From contig CP103029.1 of NCBI GenBank assembly GCA_024752435.1, positions 1,922,001-1,986,000 of the forward strand: a stretch of DNA of 64,000 nt. Reading direction: 5' to 3'. The position numbers and the translations under genes are program-made. The notes beneath the pieces are model-generated. The model ran no database searches and was not told the DNA's origin. It was given only the letters and a program-made list of their open reading frames with translations. The stretch is from Allantophomopsis cytisporea. Its lineage: Eukaryota > Ascomycota > Leotiomycetes > Phacidiales > Phacidiaceae. The stretch's first letter is position 1; each line of letters starts with the position of its first letter. This document shows positions 23,601 to 36,400 of the stretch, one piece after another.

Positions 23601-26600
23601 GCTCTGCCAGCATTTGTACGCGGACAACAACAGTGTAGGCTCTGTTATACGATTCACTGACCAAAGCAGTCAGTTCTGTATCGAGACCTTCTCTTGCTTT
23701 TTCGATGTACATAGCAGCTTCGCGGAACTGGTTACGGTGTAGAGCCAAAATAGCACCAAAAAACGATCGATCTGGTGAGTTTGTTCTCATGACACTCAGA
23801 TAATCATCCATGAGATCCCATTTACCAAGAGCCCACGCAGCAGCCGTAGCAAGAGGGGCGATGGTACGTTGAATATCGAGACCAGATGTATGCCACCTGT
23901 CTTGAGCAAGCGCTGAGAGAAGTTCCCATTCGCCAAGTGCGTGAAGACAACGCATCTTACCCATGATGATATCCATAGAGTTAGCAGCTGTCTCATCTTC
24001 CTCTTCACGCTTCTTGTAGAAGTCAAGGGCCTCTTCCCATCTCTCCAACTTCTCGAACCAAGTCTCTCGCAAAGTGATACCATCGTTGTATAGCTGTGCC
24101 TTTCGCAGAATTCCAATAGCTGCATCATACTGCTGAAGCTGGTTATTAATTTGAATAAGGGCTTCGACGGCTGTGCTGCTCTGATCTTGCAAAAACTCAA
24201 GCTCTTTGTAATGAAGTGCCTTTGCATATGCATGGCATCTTCCAGCTTCGCGACCAAGAACTCTGATGTCTATAGGAAGTGCCTTATCATCGTGCTCCAT
24301 GAACTCAGCAAGGTTGAGAAGGATTCCAAGAAGGTCGGGAGTGATGTGTGGTGACTTGATAGCTTGCTCGATGTTCTGAATGAGATCATCCTGATGAATT
24401 TCAAAGAGATCGCCCCAGCAGGAAACGAATGCTGAGTTGAAGAGTTCCTTTGCCAAAGGCGGATATACACTGGCTAAACTGGCACAGGCACGTAGTGCAT
24501 GATTTGGAGATTCCATCAACACGGTGACACTGAATCGCCGCATCCATTCTTGCCAATCCTCCTTTGTGGATTTGCCCTCCGTCTCCCAAGCACTCTTCAG
24601 ATGCATTGGATTCGAATCAAGCTTCTTGTTGCTAATATCAGTGAATGGTGCTTCGTCGATTTGTGTATGGTATCGCTCTTCCGGACTAAGATCCTGAGGT
24701 AATGGCTCGCCTTTCTGAAGCTTGCTTACTAACAGTTCATAGTTCGAGTGTTGGATTTGATGAGCAACCAACACTCGATTGATCGTCCCAACGAAATGGA
24801 GATAGTCTCGTCCAAGCTGGAAGATCAAAGCACACAGAGTGTCGAAAGCTGGCGCTCTCAGAGATGTGTCGCTACCAGCTAATACGCGTGCCAAGGGGTG
24901 GATGATCTTCGAAGCATAATCACTAAGGTTGACTTGACGAGAGATCTTTCCGACAGTCTCAATTGCAGCCTTTCGAATAAACGATGGTTGTTGAGGCTTT
25001 TCGAACACCTTGACAATGACCGGGATGATCAAGTGCATGTATTCTTCGGCACTAGATCCAAAGACTAGGAAAGCATGGAGAACTCTGCCGGACGGTTGAC
25101 GAGTCTGAGAGGTGTCCTTTTCAAGGACACTGAGCATCAGAGGCAACAACCCTGCCAAGTATATCTTAAATTCACCCTCTAGTGATCTTGCGATTGCTTC
25201 GACGAGGTGAAGGATAGTATATTGAAGTGCACCACCAGAGACATTCCAATATTCTTGCAAAACTTCGACAATATCATGAAGATAATTTCTGATGTGTTGT
25301 CGGACAATCGTGACCAAAATACTGAGCTGGTTGAAATACGACTCGAGTCTTGTAGGGGAAGAACTTCTAATTACTGATAAGAAAGCAGGAATGATCTTGT
25401 CCAAAAAGGACACACAGTCCAAACCGAGGGTTCGGAAGATGTTCATAATGGCCTCAATGACTACAGCGTGATGCTGCACCAAAGACTGGTCTTTCAAGAT
25501 CTGCAGTAATGCATTGATGACGACAGTTGGATAATACTCCTTATTTGAAGGTGTGAGACCGGTCATCATAAGCGAGATATCGGTCATTTGGTTCGATTCA
25601 AGACGCAGTTGCATCTCTGGGGATTTCTCCTCTACTTGCTGATGTTTATATGGATCGAGAGCACCGAGAATACCCATGAGCTTGATAGTCTCCAGCCGTA
25701 AAGGTCCTCTATGGGGTTCTCCCCTAATGATGTTTTGCAAGATCTCCAGTAACTGGGGATAATCGGTGTATGGTTTGATGACGTATCCGGAATTGCTAGC
25801 AAGCTGACCCAGAGTGTGAAGTGCTGCCTCCCTTTTCATAGAAGAGCTCTGATCTTGAAGAGCATCAATGATGATAGGCATAAGCTGATCAATGTAAGGC
25901 ATCATGTCTTCGCCACCGACAGTCGCCAATTCACCAATTGCTTTCAAGATCGTTGAAGAGACAGCAGCATTCGGGTCTTGCGCCTTGGGTAATAAGACTG
26001 AGATCATAGGATCAACATATGGTTTGATCAATCTTTGCGAGTTCTGGACAAGCAGACTGAGTAATTTTGCACTTTCTTCTTTATTCTTCGCCACATCAGA
26101 GAACTCGAGTTCAGTCAACATCTGAATGAGGACCTTTCTTAAAGATGGTACGACATATGCAGGGTTGACAGCTGTCAGGCGGCCAATTATTGTGATTGCA
26201 ACCTCTCTAATTGAGAAGTTTTCATCGTTGAGAGCGAAAAATAGGGTTCTGATATTCTCAGCTTTTGCAAGATGACGGTCAAACCTGTCATCAAGTGCTG
26301 CCAGTACAGTTCTTCGAATATGGGGCTCGGGATCTGCAACACCGACAGTAAGGAGTTTCTCGATGACCTCGCTGACAACTTGTATCGCATGGTAACTGGT
26401 TTGATTGACGATCGGATCTCGGACATAGAGCTGGCAACAAGTCAAGGCTGCAGCCTCCCGAATCTCGGCATTTTCGTCCTCGACATACTTGATAGCAACA
26501 TCTCGTACAAACTCGTTCAATACATGACCTAATTTCGTTAATAATGTTTATTGTCATGAATGCCAAGATTGACCTACCAGAAAAATCAAAGCTGCCGAGA

Positions 26601-28151
26601 GTGTTAAGGGCAAGCTTAATCTCTCCTTGTCTATGCTCATATGCGGATAGATCTTTGGAGTCTTTCGGAATAGTAGGAGCAGCAGCTATGCTATTATTTG
26701 ATGGTGCACCAAGGGGCTTGAACGGTTCACCACACAAGACTTTACTTAGCATGTCAAGAAGTCTCTCTTGGATGGTTGGCTTGACAGGGGGTATGTAGAA
26801 TGCCATATCTACAAGTGCTTGGGTCAATTTAGGTGTAAGTTCGCAAGCAAAAATAGGGTCCAGCAATGCTTCCATGTACTTGCTGAGGGTCTGGCCCACA
26901 GCTACGGCAAGTCTGCTTATGCAGTCAAATACTGGATCAACGCTGCCAGACCGTCGTGATTTGAGACTGAGTCCCTCTCGGACATAGATTAAGACTCCGT
27001 CAAGGTAAGGTGCAATGGCACTCTTAACAGCGTTTGCAATATTTCCAATTGCAAGGAAAGCATCATTTCTCTCCTTGTCCTTTTTGAGCATTCCTGATAG
27101 GAACATCATAAACTTGTGCAAGTATTGTTGTGAGAAATCTGTTGGCGAATAATCGGCCAGGATGGGGATGAGCTGCACCACCTGTTTGCGAATGATTGCC
27201 TCTCGGTGATCACGAAGACGGTAAACATATTCGCAAATATCTTGGTAATGTTCGTGCATGAACATGCCACCTTGTTGCAGCAGTTCCTTGAATGTAAGAA
27301 GGGAACCATGGAGGGCTTCAACGGTGCCCAATCTCATACCCTGAACGGCTTCTGCGTACATATCGGCCTGCCATTGCTGACGCTTGACCTGATCTCTCTC
27401 CCTCATAATCTGAAAACATGCGCTCACAGCTTCCGCTGCTGTAACTCGGATCAATACCTTAGGATCCCGTAAGCCAACCCAGATGAGTTCAAATATGGGC
27501 GTAACAAATGCGAAAAGGAGCGTTTGTGCATTTCGACCAAGTTCTCGAAGTATGAGGACCGCCGCGAACCTTCGTTCTTCCACTCGATCTGATTGCAGCC
27601 ATTCCAGGGCTGTATTTACCTCGGCCTGGACAACTTCTGTGATAAGTGATCCACCGGGTCTTACTAGGTGGCCGAGAGCTTCGGCAGCAGGTTTCATCGC
27701 ATTGACATCTTTACTTCTGAGGACAGTCCGTAGGTATTGAGAGTATTTCGTCACCTTAGTCGCAGTATCCACACCGTCGAAGTCGATGAGCGCATCGAGC
27801 GCCGCGATACCTCCGAGTCGGTCATATATATCGGCCCCATGATTAATGAGAGATGCAATCTTGTAATTTACGCCGTTATAGAATTCGAGGAAGCGATCCT
27901 GGGGATAGTCTATATGCTGCAGTCAGCCTTGAGAAGCTCCCTAATGTTATCCCCTCCAAGTTGGTCAATATACCTCTCGCTGCAATCTCCACAGCTGCTC
28001 TTATCTCGTGGGCGGCCTTTCTTCGTTGTTCATCGTTCCTACAAGGCATCAGCTTTGGCAGAGGGTAGGACATGCACAATACGTACCTCGAGCGCAACTC
28101 GCCCAAATGTCGATTGAATTGCTCCGAGAATACGTAGGAAGATGAGGCCAT
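20623..28151 (-). CDS. tor1: TOR serine/threonine kinase (target of rapamycin)
   Basis: Five exons: 28151-28087, 28038-27974, 27909-26578, 26528-21115 and 21066-20623, giving about 2439 residues, the usual length for fungal TOR. The four introns are 48-64 nt and all keep frame. HEAT repeats fill the first half and the FAT region follows. The FRB domain starts LWHEQWHEGLEEASRLYFG; its Ser, near residue 1908, and the Trp of NQAWDLYYQVF are intact, so rapamycin-FKBP12 binding is expected. The PI3K-like kinase has HEDIRQDERV, GLGDRHPSNLML near 2214 and HIDFGDCFE near 2232. The FATC end is LCQHYIGWCSFW. It is the catalytic subunit of TORC1 and/or TORC2, on vacuolar and plasma membranes. One oddity is an Asn/Gly/His-rich low-complexity loop in FAT (about 23010-23110). 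Most filamentous ascomycetes have a single TOR, so the symbol is by homology. Confidence 0.97.
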
Positions 28152-29173
28152 TTTGGTGGATGGAGGCGGATGAGAGCCAGATTAGGTGCAGTGATTCAGC
28201 TCCATTCCCATAATCTCACCAAGTCGTTCGTTGTGTTTGAGTCTCACGCTCATACAAGAGGCTGTGGACTTTGTGGTATGGTAGTAGCTTGCACGGTTCG
28301 AGCTCGCGTCTTGTGACGATCGCTGACCCTTGTAGTTGGTGCAGTTGTGCGCGGAAGCCCACCGATAGCCAGCCTTATCGTTCCGCAGGCTGCGAGACGT
28401 GGACAGCACGAGTAACCAGTGTTCACTTTCGAAATACCTGTGAGGAGCCAAACCACTAAACTGAGCTTTTAATAGCAAACAAACGGGTGATAAATAATTG
28501 GTCTTAGATAGACACATGCCTTACGTCAAAATGCCGAATGTCCAAAATGTTTATGATCTCTGAGGTAAAATAAGAAAAACATATGTGTACTTCAATATCT
28601 GATTTTGTCAATGCTGGTGGCAACGTCGTATCCAAGACAGTGTGTTGGCATGCAGATGTGCAGATATGTCTTGAGGTAAGTAAGTACCTAGCTTGACATC
28701 AATAAGTACATATGTCTCGAAACGATGTAAGGAGGACTAGACATGATCTAGAAGCTTCAGCTGACCAAGAAATGTGAACAATTTAGAATTCATAAACGAT
28801 ATAGACGCGGTACATAGTACATCAGTTGTAAATGGTTCAGAAAGCAGTGGATGGCTCAAGATTTCTAAAAGCTTTGTTAGTTAGACACTGAAATCAGTTT
28901 GTTGTTATCCCCATCTACGTTGATCACACGGTCATTTCCAATCTAGGAGTTCTGTCCTCTATATTCACATGGAGACTAGAGATCAAAGTGAAATATTTAT
29001 TTTGGTAACTTGATCTCCTTTCCATACCCACTCCGCATTAGTGCCTTTAACCCAGTGCTTTCACATGCACAATCTTGGAGAAACAGCACAGCATGGCACT
29101 AGGCCACTCAATCCCATGCCCTCTTTCATAAAACAAGCTACAAATACAGTCTCCCTCCAAAATGGGTATCATT
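28152..29173. other. TOR promoter and CWC22 3' region
   Basis: About 1 kb upstream of the TOR start and downstream of CWC22, both on the minus strand. No supported gene. There is a GTAAGTAAGTACCTAG patch near 28676-28691. Confidence 0.6.
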
Positions 29174-31630
29174 CTAGCTATATCTCCTTCCCTTCTTCGT
29201 TGGTGGAGGAGATCTCGAAACACTTGTGTCTCTCCGTCTCTTCAAAGCAGGCGTGACAGAGCGACTGTCTCTTCTCGGTGACGGAGATCTCGAGTATGAA
29301 TCATCTCTCCTCCTTCTTGGAGCCGCACTGACAGAAGAGGTGTTTCTACGTCTCGGAGGCGGAGAGGCAGAGTAGCTGTCGTCTCTACGCCTCCTCGGTG
29401 CCGCGCTGACTGATGAAGTGTTTCTTCGTGCGGAGCGCTTGGGTGGCGGTGTTACCGATTCGTCTGAATATCTGCGTCTTCGCGGAGCAGGGGATGGCGA
29501 GCGGGAATAGCTCATACTTCGTCCTCGACCTGCTGGAGTAATGGATCGACTATCTGCACGAGCATTGCGGCGGGGTGGTGGAGACCGAGAGTCTGAATAA
29601 CTACGATCGCGTCGGCGTGGAGGAGTGACTGACCGGGAAGCATCACGGGCTCCTCTTCGTGGAGGTGTCACTGATCTGGTCACGCTTCTTCCTCTTCTTG
29701 ACCCAGCAGCTCTGCGTGGTGGCGTGCGCGAGTAGGATCTTCCTCGATCTCCGGAAACTGATCGTGATCGAGATCGGGAATATGATGATCCTGTGTATGA
29801 AGAGTAGCTTGAGACTGAACTGCCGGAATCCGAGTCAGAGTCATCACCAGCTGGTGGAGCTGGTAAAGCGGGCTTTGGCATGTTTTGCAGATACTCTCGC
29901 ATCTCCTCGGTGACAGCACCCATACCAATACTTGTGAAATAATTAATAGAGAATCTCGTATTTCGGGGGTTGTCGTGTGGGAAGATTCCTTCAAAGCTGG
30001 ATTGCAGCATGTCGTCCTTAAGGCGAGCTTGCAACTTAGCCATTCCCATAGCCTCTGCCAGATCCTGAAAGAGGATCTTAATAAAGATTCTACTACTGGA
30101 GGTAGTCTCTTCCTCATTGAGGTGGATAACAGACAGAACATGCCAGCCGATCGCATCAGAGCTAATGAGATGTCCAAAGAAACGAGCAATGTTTCGTAAT
30201 CTGTTAGTTTCATATCGATGAATAGTGTCATAGTATTTTGCAAATGATTGCTCAAATAAATCCGTCCAAAGTCGATTGATCTTAGCAAATCTCTCTCCAA
30301 TGAGACCATAGAATTTGGAGTAGGTACGCTCCTGAGAACAACACTCGATTACCATGGATGGGAGCTCCGGTTCCTGGCCCGGTGGAAGAGAGACCTTCAT
30401 AAGTTTGTGACAACATTCTTCTGGATCGATACTTGACATGATAGTCAAATATATCGTTCTTCGAAGGTTCACGAGATCCATATTACTCTGGTCCTTGATT
30501 TCAAGAGCCTTCTCCTCCTGCTTCTCTTCGTCTTCGCTGTCATCTGAATCGTCCGTCTCATCGTCATCCTCATCATCACTACCTTCTCCCAAAATTTCAG
30601 CTTTCAGTTTCTTGTAGGCATTCTCATTCTCCTCCCAATCTGCATCAAATTTGAAAATGTTGAGGCCATCCTGCGTGTTGAGCTCATCATCTAAGCCAGT
30701 TCGATGTGTAATCTGATCCTCCTCCTCCACAAGATCCAGCTCCTCCTTGATTGCAGGATTATCCTTGAAACGATCCTTTCGAACCTGGAACAAGACCTCG
30801 ATCATATATTGTACTCTCTTATCGATATCAGCTTCGTGCAAGATGCTTCGGAACTGATCGAAGACCGCAAGAGCAACAGGTTGGTTCATCTCCTCCAAAT
30901 GCTGGCCAACTTCTCGAGTCAAACCCACAGCAATCTCAACACTGTCGTCTGTTGGCTTGTGGAGAAGCAAGAGCAATATCTGAGCTGCAACAACTTCGTG
31001 TGCAACCTGCTGATTACAGAGATGTGCTATAAAGGTAGTAGAGGATAGACAGACAGCCTTGTCGTTTCTCTTGAAGGCTTTTCTGAATTGGACAATCAAA
31101 CGAATGAGAAGGAGTTCTCCAACTTGTGGTAACTTCGTGTTGACAATCGCAGCCATAGCAGCATATATAGGCGTAAATGGTAAACTGGCTGCTTGCGCCT
31201 TCATAATGCTTCTGCAGAAAAGACCTCTCCCACGAACAAGATTTTCTCCAAACAGTTCTGGCACGATATGCTTGATATTTGAGACGTTAACTTTGTTGAT
31301 AAGACCGTTGATGGACTTTTTCAAAGCCTCCCATGCCATACGTTGATACTCCTTGCTGTTTTTGTCGGTAATCTGCGATTGTAGAGCTCGAAGTCTAGCA
31401 GGTGGTATGTATGTTCCTCCGGATCGCATCGTCAAGAGTTTCTCGTACTCTGCTTTTGCTGCCGCCTGCTTTTCCTCCTCTGTCTTTGGTTTGCTCACGA
31501 CGTTCCGCGATCGAGGCGCCGCATGGTCGGCATCTTGCCGTATCTCTCCATCCTCCCGACGAGGGGAATCCGGTGCCCTATCAAGGGATCTCTCCCTTAG
31601 TTTCCTCTCTGGTGACGCTGCTGCGCTCAT
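29174..31630 (-). CDS. cwc22: Pre-mRNA-splicing factor CWC22
   Basis: Single exon of 818 residues from the ATG at 31630; 11 more in-frame codons upstream have no ATG. After an acidic/basic leader, TYIPPARLRALQ opens the conserved part. The MIF4G domain follows (about residues 95-285: AWEALKKSINGLINKVN..LFGENLVRGRGLFCRSIMKAQ). Then come an acidic linker, the MA3 domain (NLRRTIYLTIMSSIDPEECCHKL.. onward), and an SR tail of about 200 residues rich in RS, RRR and TPPRR repeats. CWC22 joins the spliceosome, binds eIF4A3 in species that keep the exon junction complex, and is needed for Prp2-driven activation. The SR tail holds a recent tandem duplication. The basic leader and RS tail suit a nuclear protein and a possible target of SR kinases such as the LAMMER kinase in this window. 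Confidence 0.95.
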   Translation of the reverse strand: MSAAASPERKLRERSLDRAPDSPRREDGEIRQDADHAAPRSRNVVSKPKTEEEKQAAAKAEYEKLLTMRSGGTYIPPARLRALQSQITDKNSKEYQRMAWEALKKSINGLINKVNVSNIKHIVPELFGENLVRGRGLFCRSIMKAQAASLPFTPIYAAMAAIVNTKLPQVGELLLIRLIVQFRKAFKRNDKAVCLSSTTFIAHLCNQQVAHEVVAAQILLLLLHKPTDDSVEIAVGLTREVGQHLEEMNQPVALAVFDQFRSILHEADIDKRVQYMIEVLFQVRKDRFKDNPAIKEELDLVEEEDQITHRTGLDDELNTQDGLNIFKFDADWEENENAYKKLKAEILGEGSDDEDDDETDDSDDSEDEEKQEEKALEIKDQSNMDLVNLRRTIYLTIMSSIDPEECCHKLMKVSLPPGQEPELPSMVIECCSQERTYSKFYGLIGERFAKINRLWTDLFEQSFAKYYDTIHRYETNRLRNIARFFGHLISSDAIGWHVLSVIHLNEEETTSSSRIFIKILFQDLAEAMGMAKLQARLKDDMLQSSFEGIFPHDNPRNTRFSINYFTSIGMGAVTEEMREYLQNMPKPALPAPPAGDDSDSDSGSSVSSYSSYTGSSYSRSRSRSVSGDRGRSYSRTPPRRAAGSRRGRSVTRSVTPPRRGARDASRSVTPPRRRDRSYSDSRSPPPRRNARADSRSITPAGRGRSMSYSRSPSPAPRRRRYSDESVTPPPKRSARRNTSSVSAAPRRRRDDSYSASPPPRRRNTSSVSAAPRRRRDDSYSRSPSPRRDSRSVTPALKRRRDTSVSRSPPPTKKGRRYS

Positions 31631-32083
31631 TGTGACGTCTGGCGTTCCGTTGCGCGAACGCAAGAGCTCGCGCCTGAAGACTGTTCCCTCGATCGAAGAG
31701 TTGAAATAATTGTGCCAATGAAGACTCTCAGTGCAACTGTATGGAACCGCCGAGGATTGTGTGTGAAGTGAAGGGGGCTTTTTGGCGAGTTGTAGATAGT
31801 GCTATCAAGATTATGATGCGAGCTTTGCTTGTCTTCTCGCGCGGTACTGGAAATTCGGAGGCGCGCAAGGCTAGTAAAATGACACTAGTATAAATGTGGT
31901 GCTTCTTTGGGCGGCATAAGCAGGCAGAATTTAGAGTTGCGGGCGACTTTGGACAGGACAGGTAAGTTAAGGTAAGTAGCGAGTAAGGCAGGGAGGGAGT
32001 CTTCGATCTTGTCACCGAATTGAAGCTTGAATCTACCACAACTTTTCTCATATTCACGCTCCTTACACATTTCAATTGCAACA
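31631..32083. promoter_or_regulatory. Bidirectional promoter, CWC22 / DPM2
   Basis: 453 bp between the two divergent start codons. It must hold both promoters and 5' leaders. I see no TATA box at a convincing distance. Confidence 0.6.
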
Positions 32084-32463
32084 ATGGTACCTGATCTGCC
32101 CTATTCCTGCAGATATTAGATTTCAAGCTAACCGCTTCAATAGCTCGACAAGCTCGTTGGCCTCGCAATGCTCATAGCAGCTTCAGCCGTCTTCCTTTAT
32201 TACACGGTCTGGACCCTCTTGATGGTGTGTATCTCTTAAAATCTGAACTTCAGGAAAATAGCTGCTGATATCTATAGCCCTTCGTTGACAACGGACATCC
32301 TCTTCACGACATATTTCCACCCCGTGTGTGGGCCATTCGTATTCCCGTTATCCTCATCCTCTTGGGCTCCGCTGTCGTTGGGTCTTTCTTGAGCATGGTC
32401 ATGATTCGCAGCAACAGAAAGAAAGCGGCAAAGGCGAAAGCAGCTAGCAAGAAGAAGGCATAA
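32084..32463 (+). CDS. dpm2: Dolichol-phosphate mannosyltransferase subunit 2 (DPM2)
   Basis: Three exons: 32084-32086, 32144-32224 and 32278-32463, coding 89 residues. The first coding exon is the ATG alone; the donor GTACCT follows at once, and the 57-nt intron has branch GCTAAC and acceptor tag. The protein has two membrane spans, LVGLAMLIAASAVFLYYTVWTLLM and a second of similar length around IPVILILLGSAVVGSFLSMVMI. Between them lies the conserved PFVDNGHPLHDIFPPR loop, and the tail is Lys-rich. DPM2 holds the catalytic Dpm1 in the ER membrane and stabilises it, supplying Dol-P-Man for N-glycans, O-mannosylation and GPI anchors. It is also linked to GPI-GlcNAc transferase. Length and topology match the family. 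The only alternative, a start inside exon 2, would cut into the first membrane helix. Confidence 0.93.
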
Positions 32464-33499
32464 ATGTGACATGGACGACTCGGAAAGGCGCGGGTTCTCG
32501 TTCATGTCTTTTCAGCTGGCATTATACTGGTAGAAGATTTCCCGACTTCGCATTTGAGAGAGCATAAGAGCTGGGAGGTGCTGTATTTATTGATGGAAGG
32601 ACAATGTATAACCGGCGTTCGGGCTGTCGGCGATAGTTATTGGGGCAGAACCTTTTGGTGTAGGGCTGCGAATCGGGGAGAGGAGAGGAAAGGAGAGTAC
32701 TCTTTCGATACGCAAATGCTATCTCATTGCAGCATAATTCATGGTTCGGTCAACCGGTGGCGCCTATACTTTACCTAGGTGCATCGTGACCGCTCTCATC
32801 TCAATAGGCGCATGGCTGTGATTGTATTGCGATTTGTGTGTGCAAAACGTAAGGTGCAGTACTGAGTACACCAGTAATACTCCTGTTTGGACGTGTGCAA
32901 GAAGTCTGACATTACAACTACCTATTTTAAAACCCCTATGTGCGCGGAATGATGACAGTCAGACAACACTGTCATAGAAGATGATGAGTAGGATTGTGAT
33001 GACAGTGTTCAGCTGTACCAAGGACTCAATACTCGAGACCCATATCACGGGGGATGCTCATACCTCAACCGCTGCATGCGAGAACTCCAGGTTCCTGACA
33101 GTACGATTGCGCTAATGACGGGGTCCGACACGCTTGCAGCGGAGCTGTGTGATCACCGCCTAATACACCCGCCTACCATGGCCGCCGGTTGTCAGCTATC
33201 TGGAGGGGTAATCTACACACACGTCGTCACCATCCCATCTTCCAACTATTCAACATCACAACTGCAAAGCAAATCTCACACTTCTTTCTCCAGTGCCTTA
33301 CTATAGAGGCTCTGGAAGTATCACATCTTCTCTCAACAACTTCGAACGTTCCATTTCCGGTGCTCTTTGCGACAAGAGGAATACGCCCGGAGCTTGCCGC
33401 CCCTCACTCAACCCCAACCTCCCTCGAGATCCTGTAGATCAGGATTGGAGGAAGGACAGGTTTGGACTTCAAAGAAGTATTTCCGAGTCATCAGAGTAT
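32464..33499. other. Intergenic between DPM2 and BCAS3-like gene
   Basis: About 1 kb on the side of the BCAS3-like start. It contains TTTACCTAGGT at 32770-32780. The frame of the next gene's first exon stays open upstream to 33212 without an ATG, so part of this stretch may be coding if an extra first exon exists. An ATG in good context (ACCATGG) lies at 33178-33180. Confidence 0.5.
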
Positions 33500-36400
33500 A
33501 TGCCACCCTCAGCCGCGCAAGATACGGATAGGCAACTGCCGGGAAGTGGCAACAATAATCAGAAAGGAAATCAAAAGAACTCTCCCTTTACACTGTCTTC
33601 AAAGGCAGCCAAGAAGAATGCGCTGGCGAAAGATGGCACGAATACCTCGGCGATAGCGAAGTCTATTGGGAAGGCCATGTCAGTACTATATGGCATGCCA
33701 ATTTCATTCTATGTTTTGCTAATCTCCTGTCTACAGTGCTTCAAAGAATGCGGCGGCAACAGTAGTGCCAGAATCCCCACCTGAGATGAAGGCAGACGAT
33801 TCTTCCCCGCCGAATGGCAATAAAGTGACATCTCCCCTCCTCGACGCACTGTCATCCGCAGCATTTGCACCATCCGTCCAACAGAATACAACCGACTGGG
33901 CAAAGAACGTTCCAGCTTTTGCTGCCGGTTCACCGGGAAACTTGATCAGCTTGGGAGGCTCCCCACCGACTCAACCATCTTCTTATGATGAAAGAAGATC
34001 CCACGATGGAAGGAACATTCGATCTGATTTTGATCGCCCAAGTAGCTGGAAATCTCCTCTTCCAGATCGTGGAAGCCCGAACGGATATCTGTCATCAGCA
34101 TCACCACCCACCAGGCCGCTAAGCTTTCAGCTTGACGGACATCAGAACTTTGATAACCAAGCGATACCAAAATTCAACTACATAAACCGACGCAGTTCTA
34201 TGGCTTCAACGCAGGGCCATCGAAATGGGACTTATCCTCCGCTTCCACACCACGTTCAGAGTCACTTCTACGGAGCACCGGATATCAACCTAGGCCTGAA
34301 CAAACCTGATCAAATGATGCCTGGTGACAATGGATATTATTGCGGGTTTGATAATATCCCAGGGTCTGATGCTGGAAAATCTCATGGTCTTAACGTCATT
34401 GTTATGGGTTATGAGGGTGGAGTGGATATCTACACATGTAGCCAACGTTCTCTTCAGAAGTACATAAGTATCGATGGAGTCAAAGGTGGTATTTATGGGG
34501 CCAAGATTCTTCCTTGGACAGCAGAAACTCAAGTTGGATCTAATTTCATTGCCTTGGTTGTTCACGGTCCTGTCTGGTCGGACTCGGCTGACGGGAAGAC
34601 GGGATCGTCGCATCCCCCATCTGATGATACATCTTCTCGTCCCAACGAGAGTGCCCGAGAGTCCCCTGCAATTCAGCCTCAAATTGATGATTCCCCGGTT
34701 ATCACACACTACCAGACAAGTGTTGAGGTTTATTCCTTGGAAAGCAAGAAATGGGTCGCAACGTTGCTTCAGACACCAGAAGTGGCTATCAGCATGCCTA
34801 TCACCAGTCCTGGCTTTACACGTCCACCGCCTGTTGGTGATCTTTCAATCCAAGCAGATAGCACGAGCATTGTGATTTCATCCAGTGTGTCTGGTGAAGT
34901 GTTTATCTTCAAGACCTTTCCACAAGGATCTGGTGGATACCCGGAGTTCCAATGCCTTGGTAAGGTATGGACTTGCGTTCATCATCGATTTGATAATGAC
35001 ACAGCAAGCTCGATGGGTTCTGTGGATGGTGAGAGCCAGTTTGGTGATTCTCAGGCTTCTACGAATTCTACGAAGGGGGCCATAGTCTCCCTCAAGGGCA
35101 GATGGCTTGCATATGCACCCGCGGCATCAGGGTCACAGACAGCTCTTCGGGCCATCGTACCTACAGCTACTCCAAGAGCAAAGATCCCAGGTCTCTATAC
35201 ATTTGCAGCCCCCCACCCCCCATCGGCAAATTGCGCTATCGACACGCCAGGTAGTGCAAGCGTTTTAAACAGAGTAGCTAGAAATGTTACTCAGGAAGTT
35301 GTAAAAGGCGCTGGGTGGGTGACCAGTCAGGGGAAGCAAGCACTGAGTTACTATTGGAACAAGCCTACTGCAACCTCACCAAGTAATGGAAACGGCTTTT
35401 TTCAGACGCTGCAGGCACCCTATCAATCAACACAGCAATATGTTCAACAGTTGCCACCAACTCATGCCCCTGGAGATCATCAGATTACCACTCAGTCGGA
35501 AGCTGCTTTGATCTCAATTCTTGATGTTGATCAGCTAAGTACAGGAGCCACAAATTCTGGAGCACCTCAACCTCTTGCCACATTCAAAACCATTGGCGGC
35601 TGTAGTTTTGTATCTTTTGCTCCATCTGGTTTGATGCTCTTTACAGCCACCACTAAAGGTGACGTGCAGTATGTCTGGGACTTGATGCGCATCAAACACG
35701 TTGGATCTTCTATCCTCCAGGCTATCCTAGGACATGGTGAACGGCCAACTCCTTTGGTACGTCAGGTTGCTGAATTTTCTCGATTGACCTCCGCGAGAAT
35801 CGTTGATGTGGTCTGGACAGCACCGCAAGGTGAGAGATTGGCAATGGTAACAGAACATGGCACCGCGCATATACTGGACCTTCCGGCTAGTGCCTTTATC
35901 TGGCCTCCGCCACGCCAGATCCGAAAGCAAATTCCTGCTGATTCTGCGAATGTTGATGGAGTAAATGGCTCTGCATTTGATACTGCAAGCAATGTACTCA
36001 ATGCAGCCTGGAAGATGGGCAAGCCCCTCTTCAACGGCAGTCATCCTCGGCGAATCAGTGCTTCAGGTCTCCCGAGCACGGGCAGCATGGCAGCTCGTGT
36101 GAGTCAAGGCGGAAAGGCTCTCATAAGCAAGTCTTACGGTGCTGCAAGTGGAACTTACAATGGTATCATGAAGGGTCATGAGAACAAAGTATTCCTGCCG
36201 CGAGGTTGTTCGTCCGTGCCAGGACAAGCATGCGTTAAGTGGCTGGGCGGCAAGAACTCCTGTTCTATCGGTGTTTTCGGAGGTGGTGTAGTTCGGATCT
36301 ACAAGCTCAAACCGCAGAAATCAGGAAGAGTTGGTGAAAGGTCTTCCGTTCTGGTCGCAACAAAGGATATGAAGGATCATGCTCTACCTTCACTTCCCAA

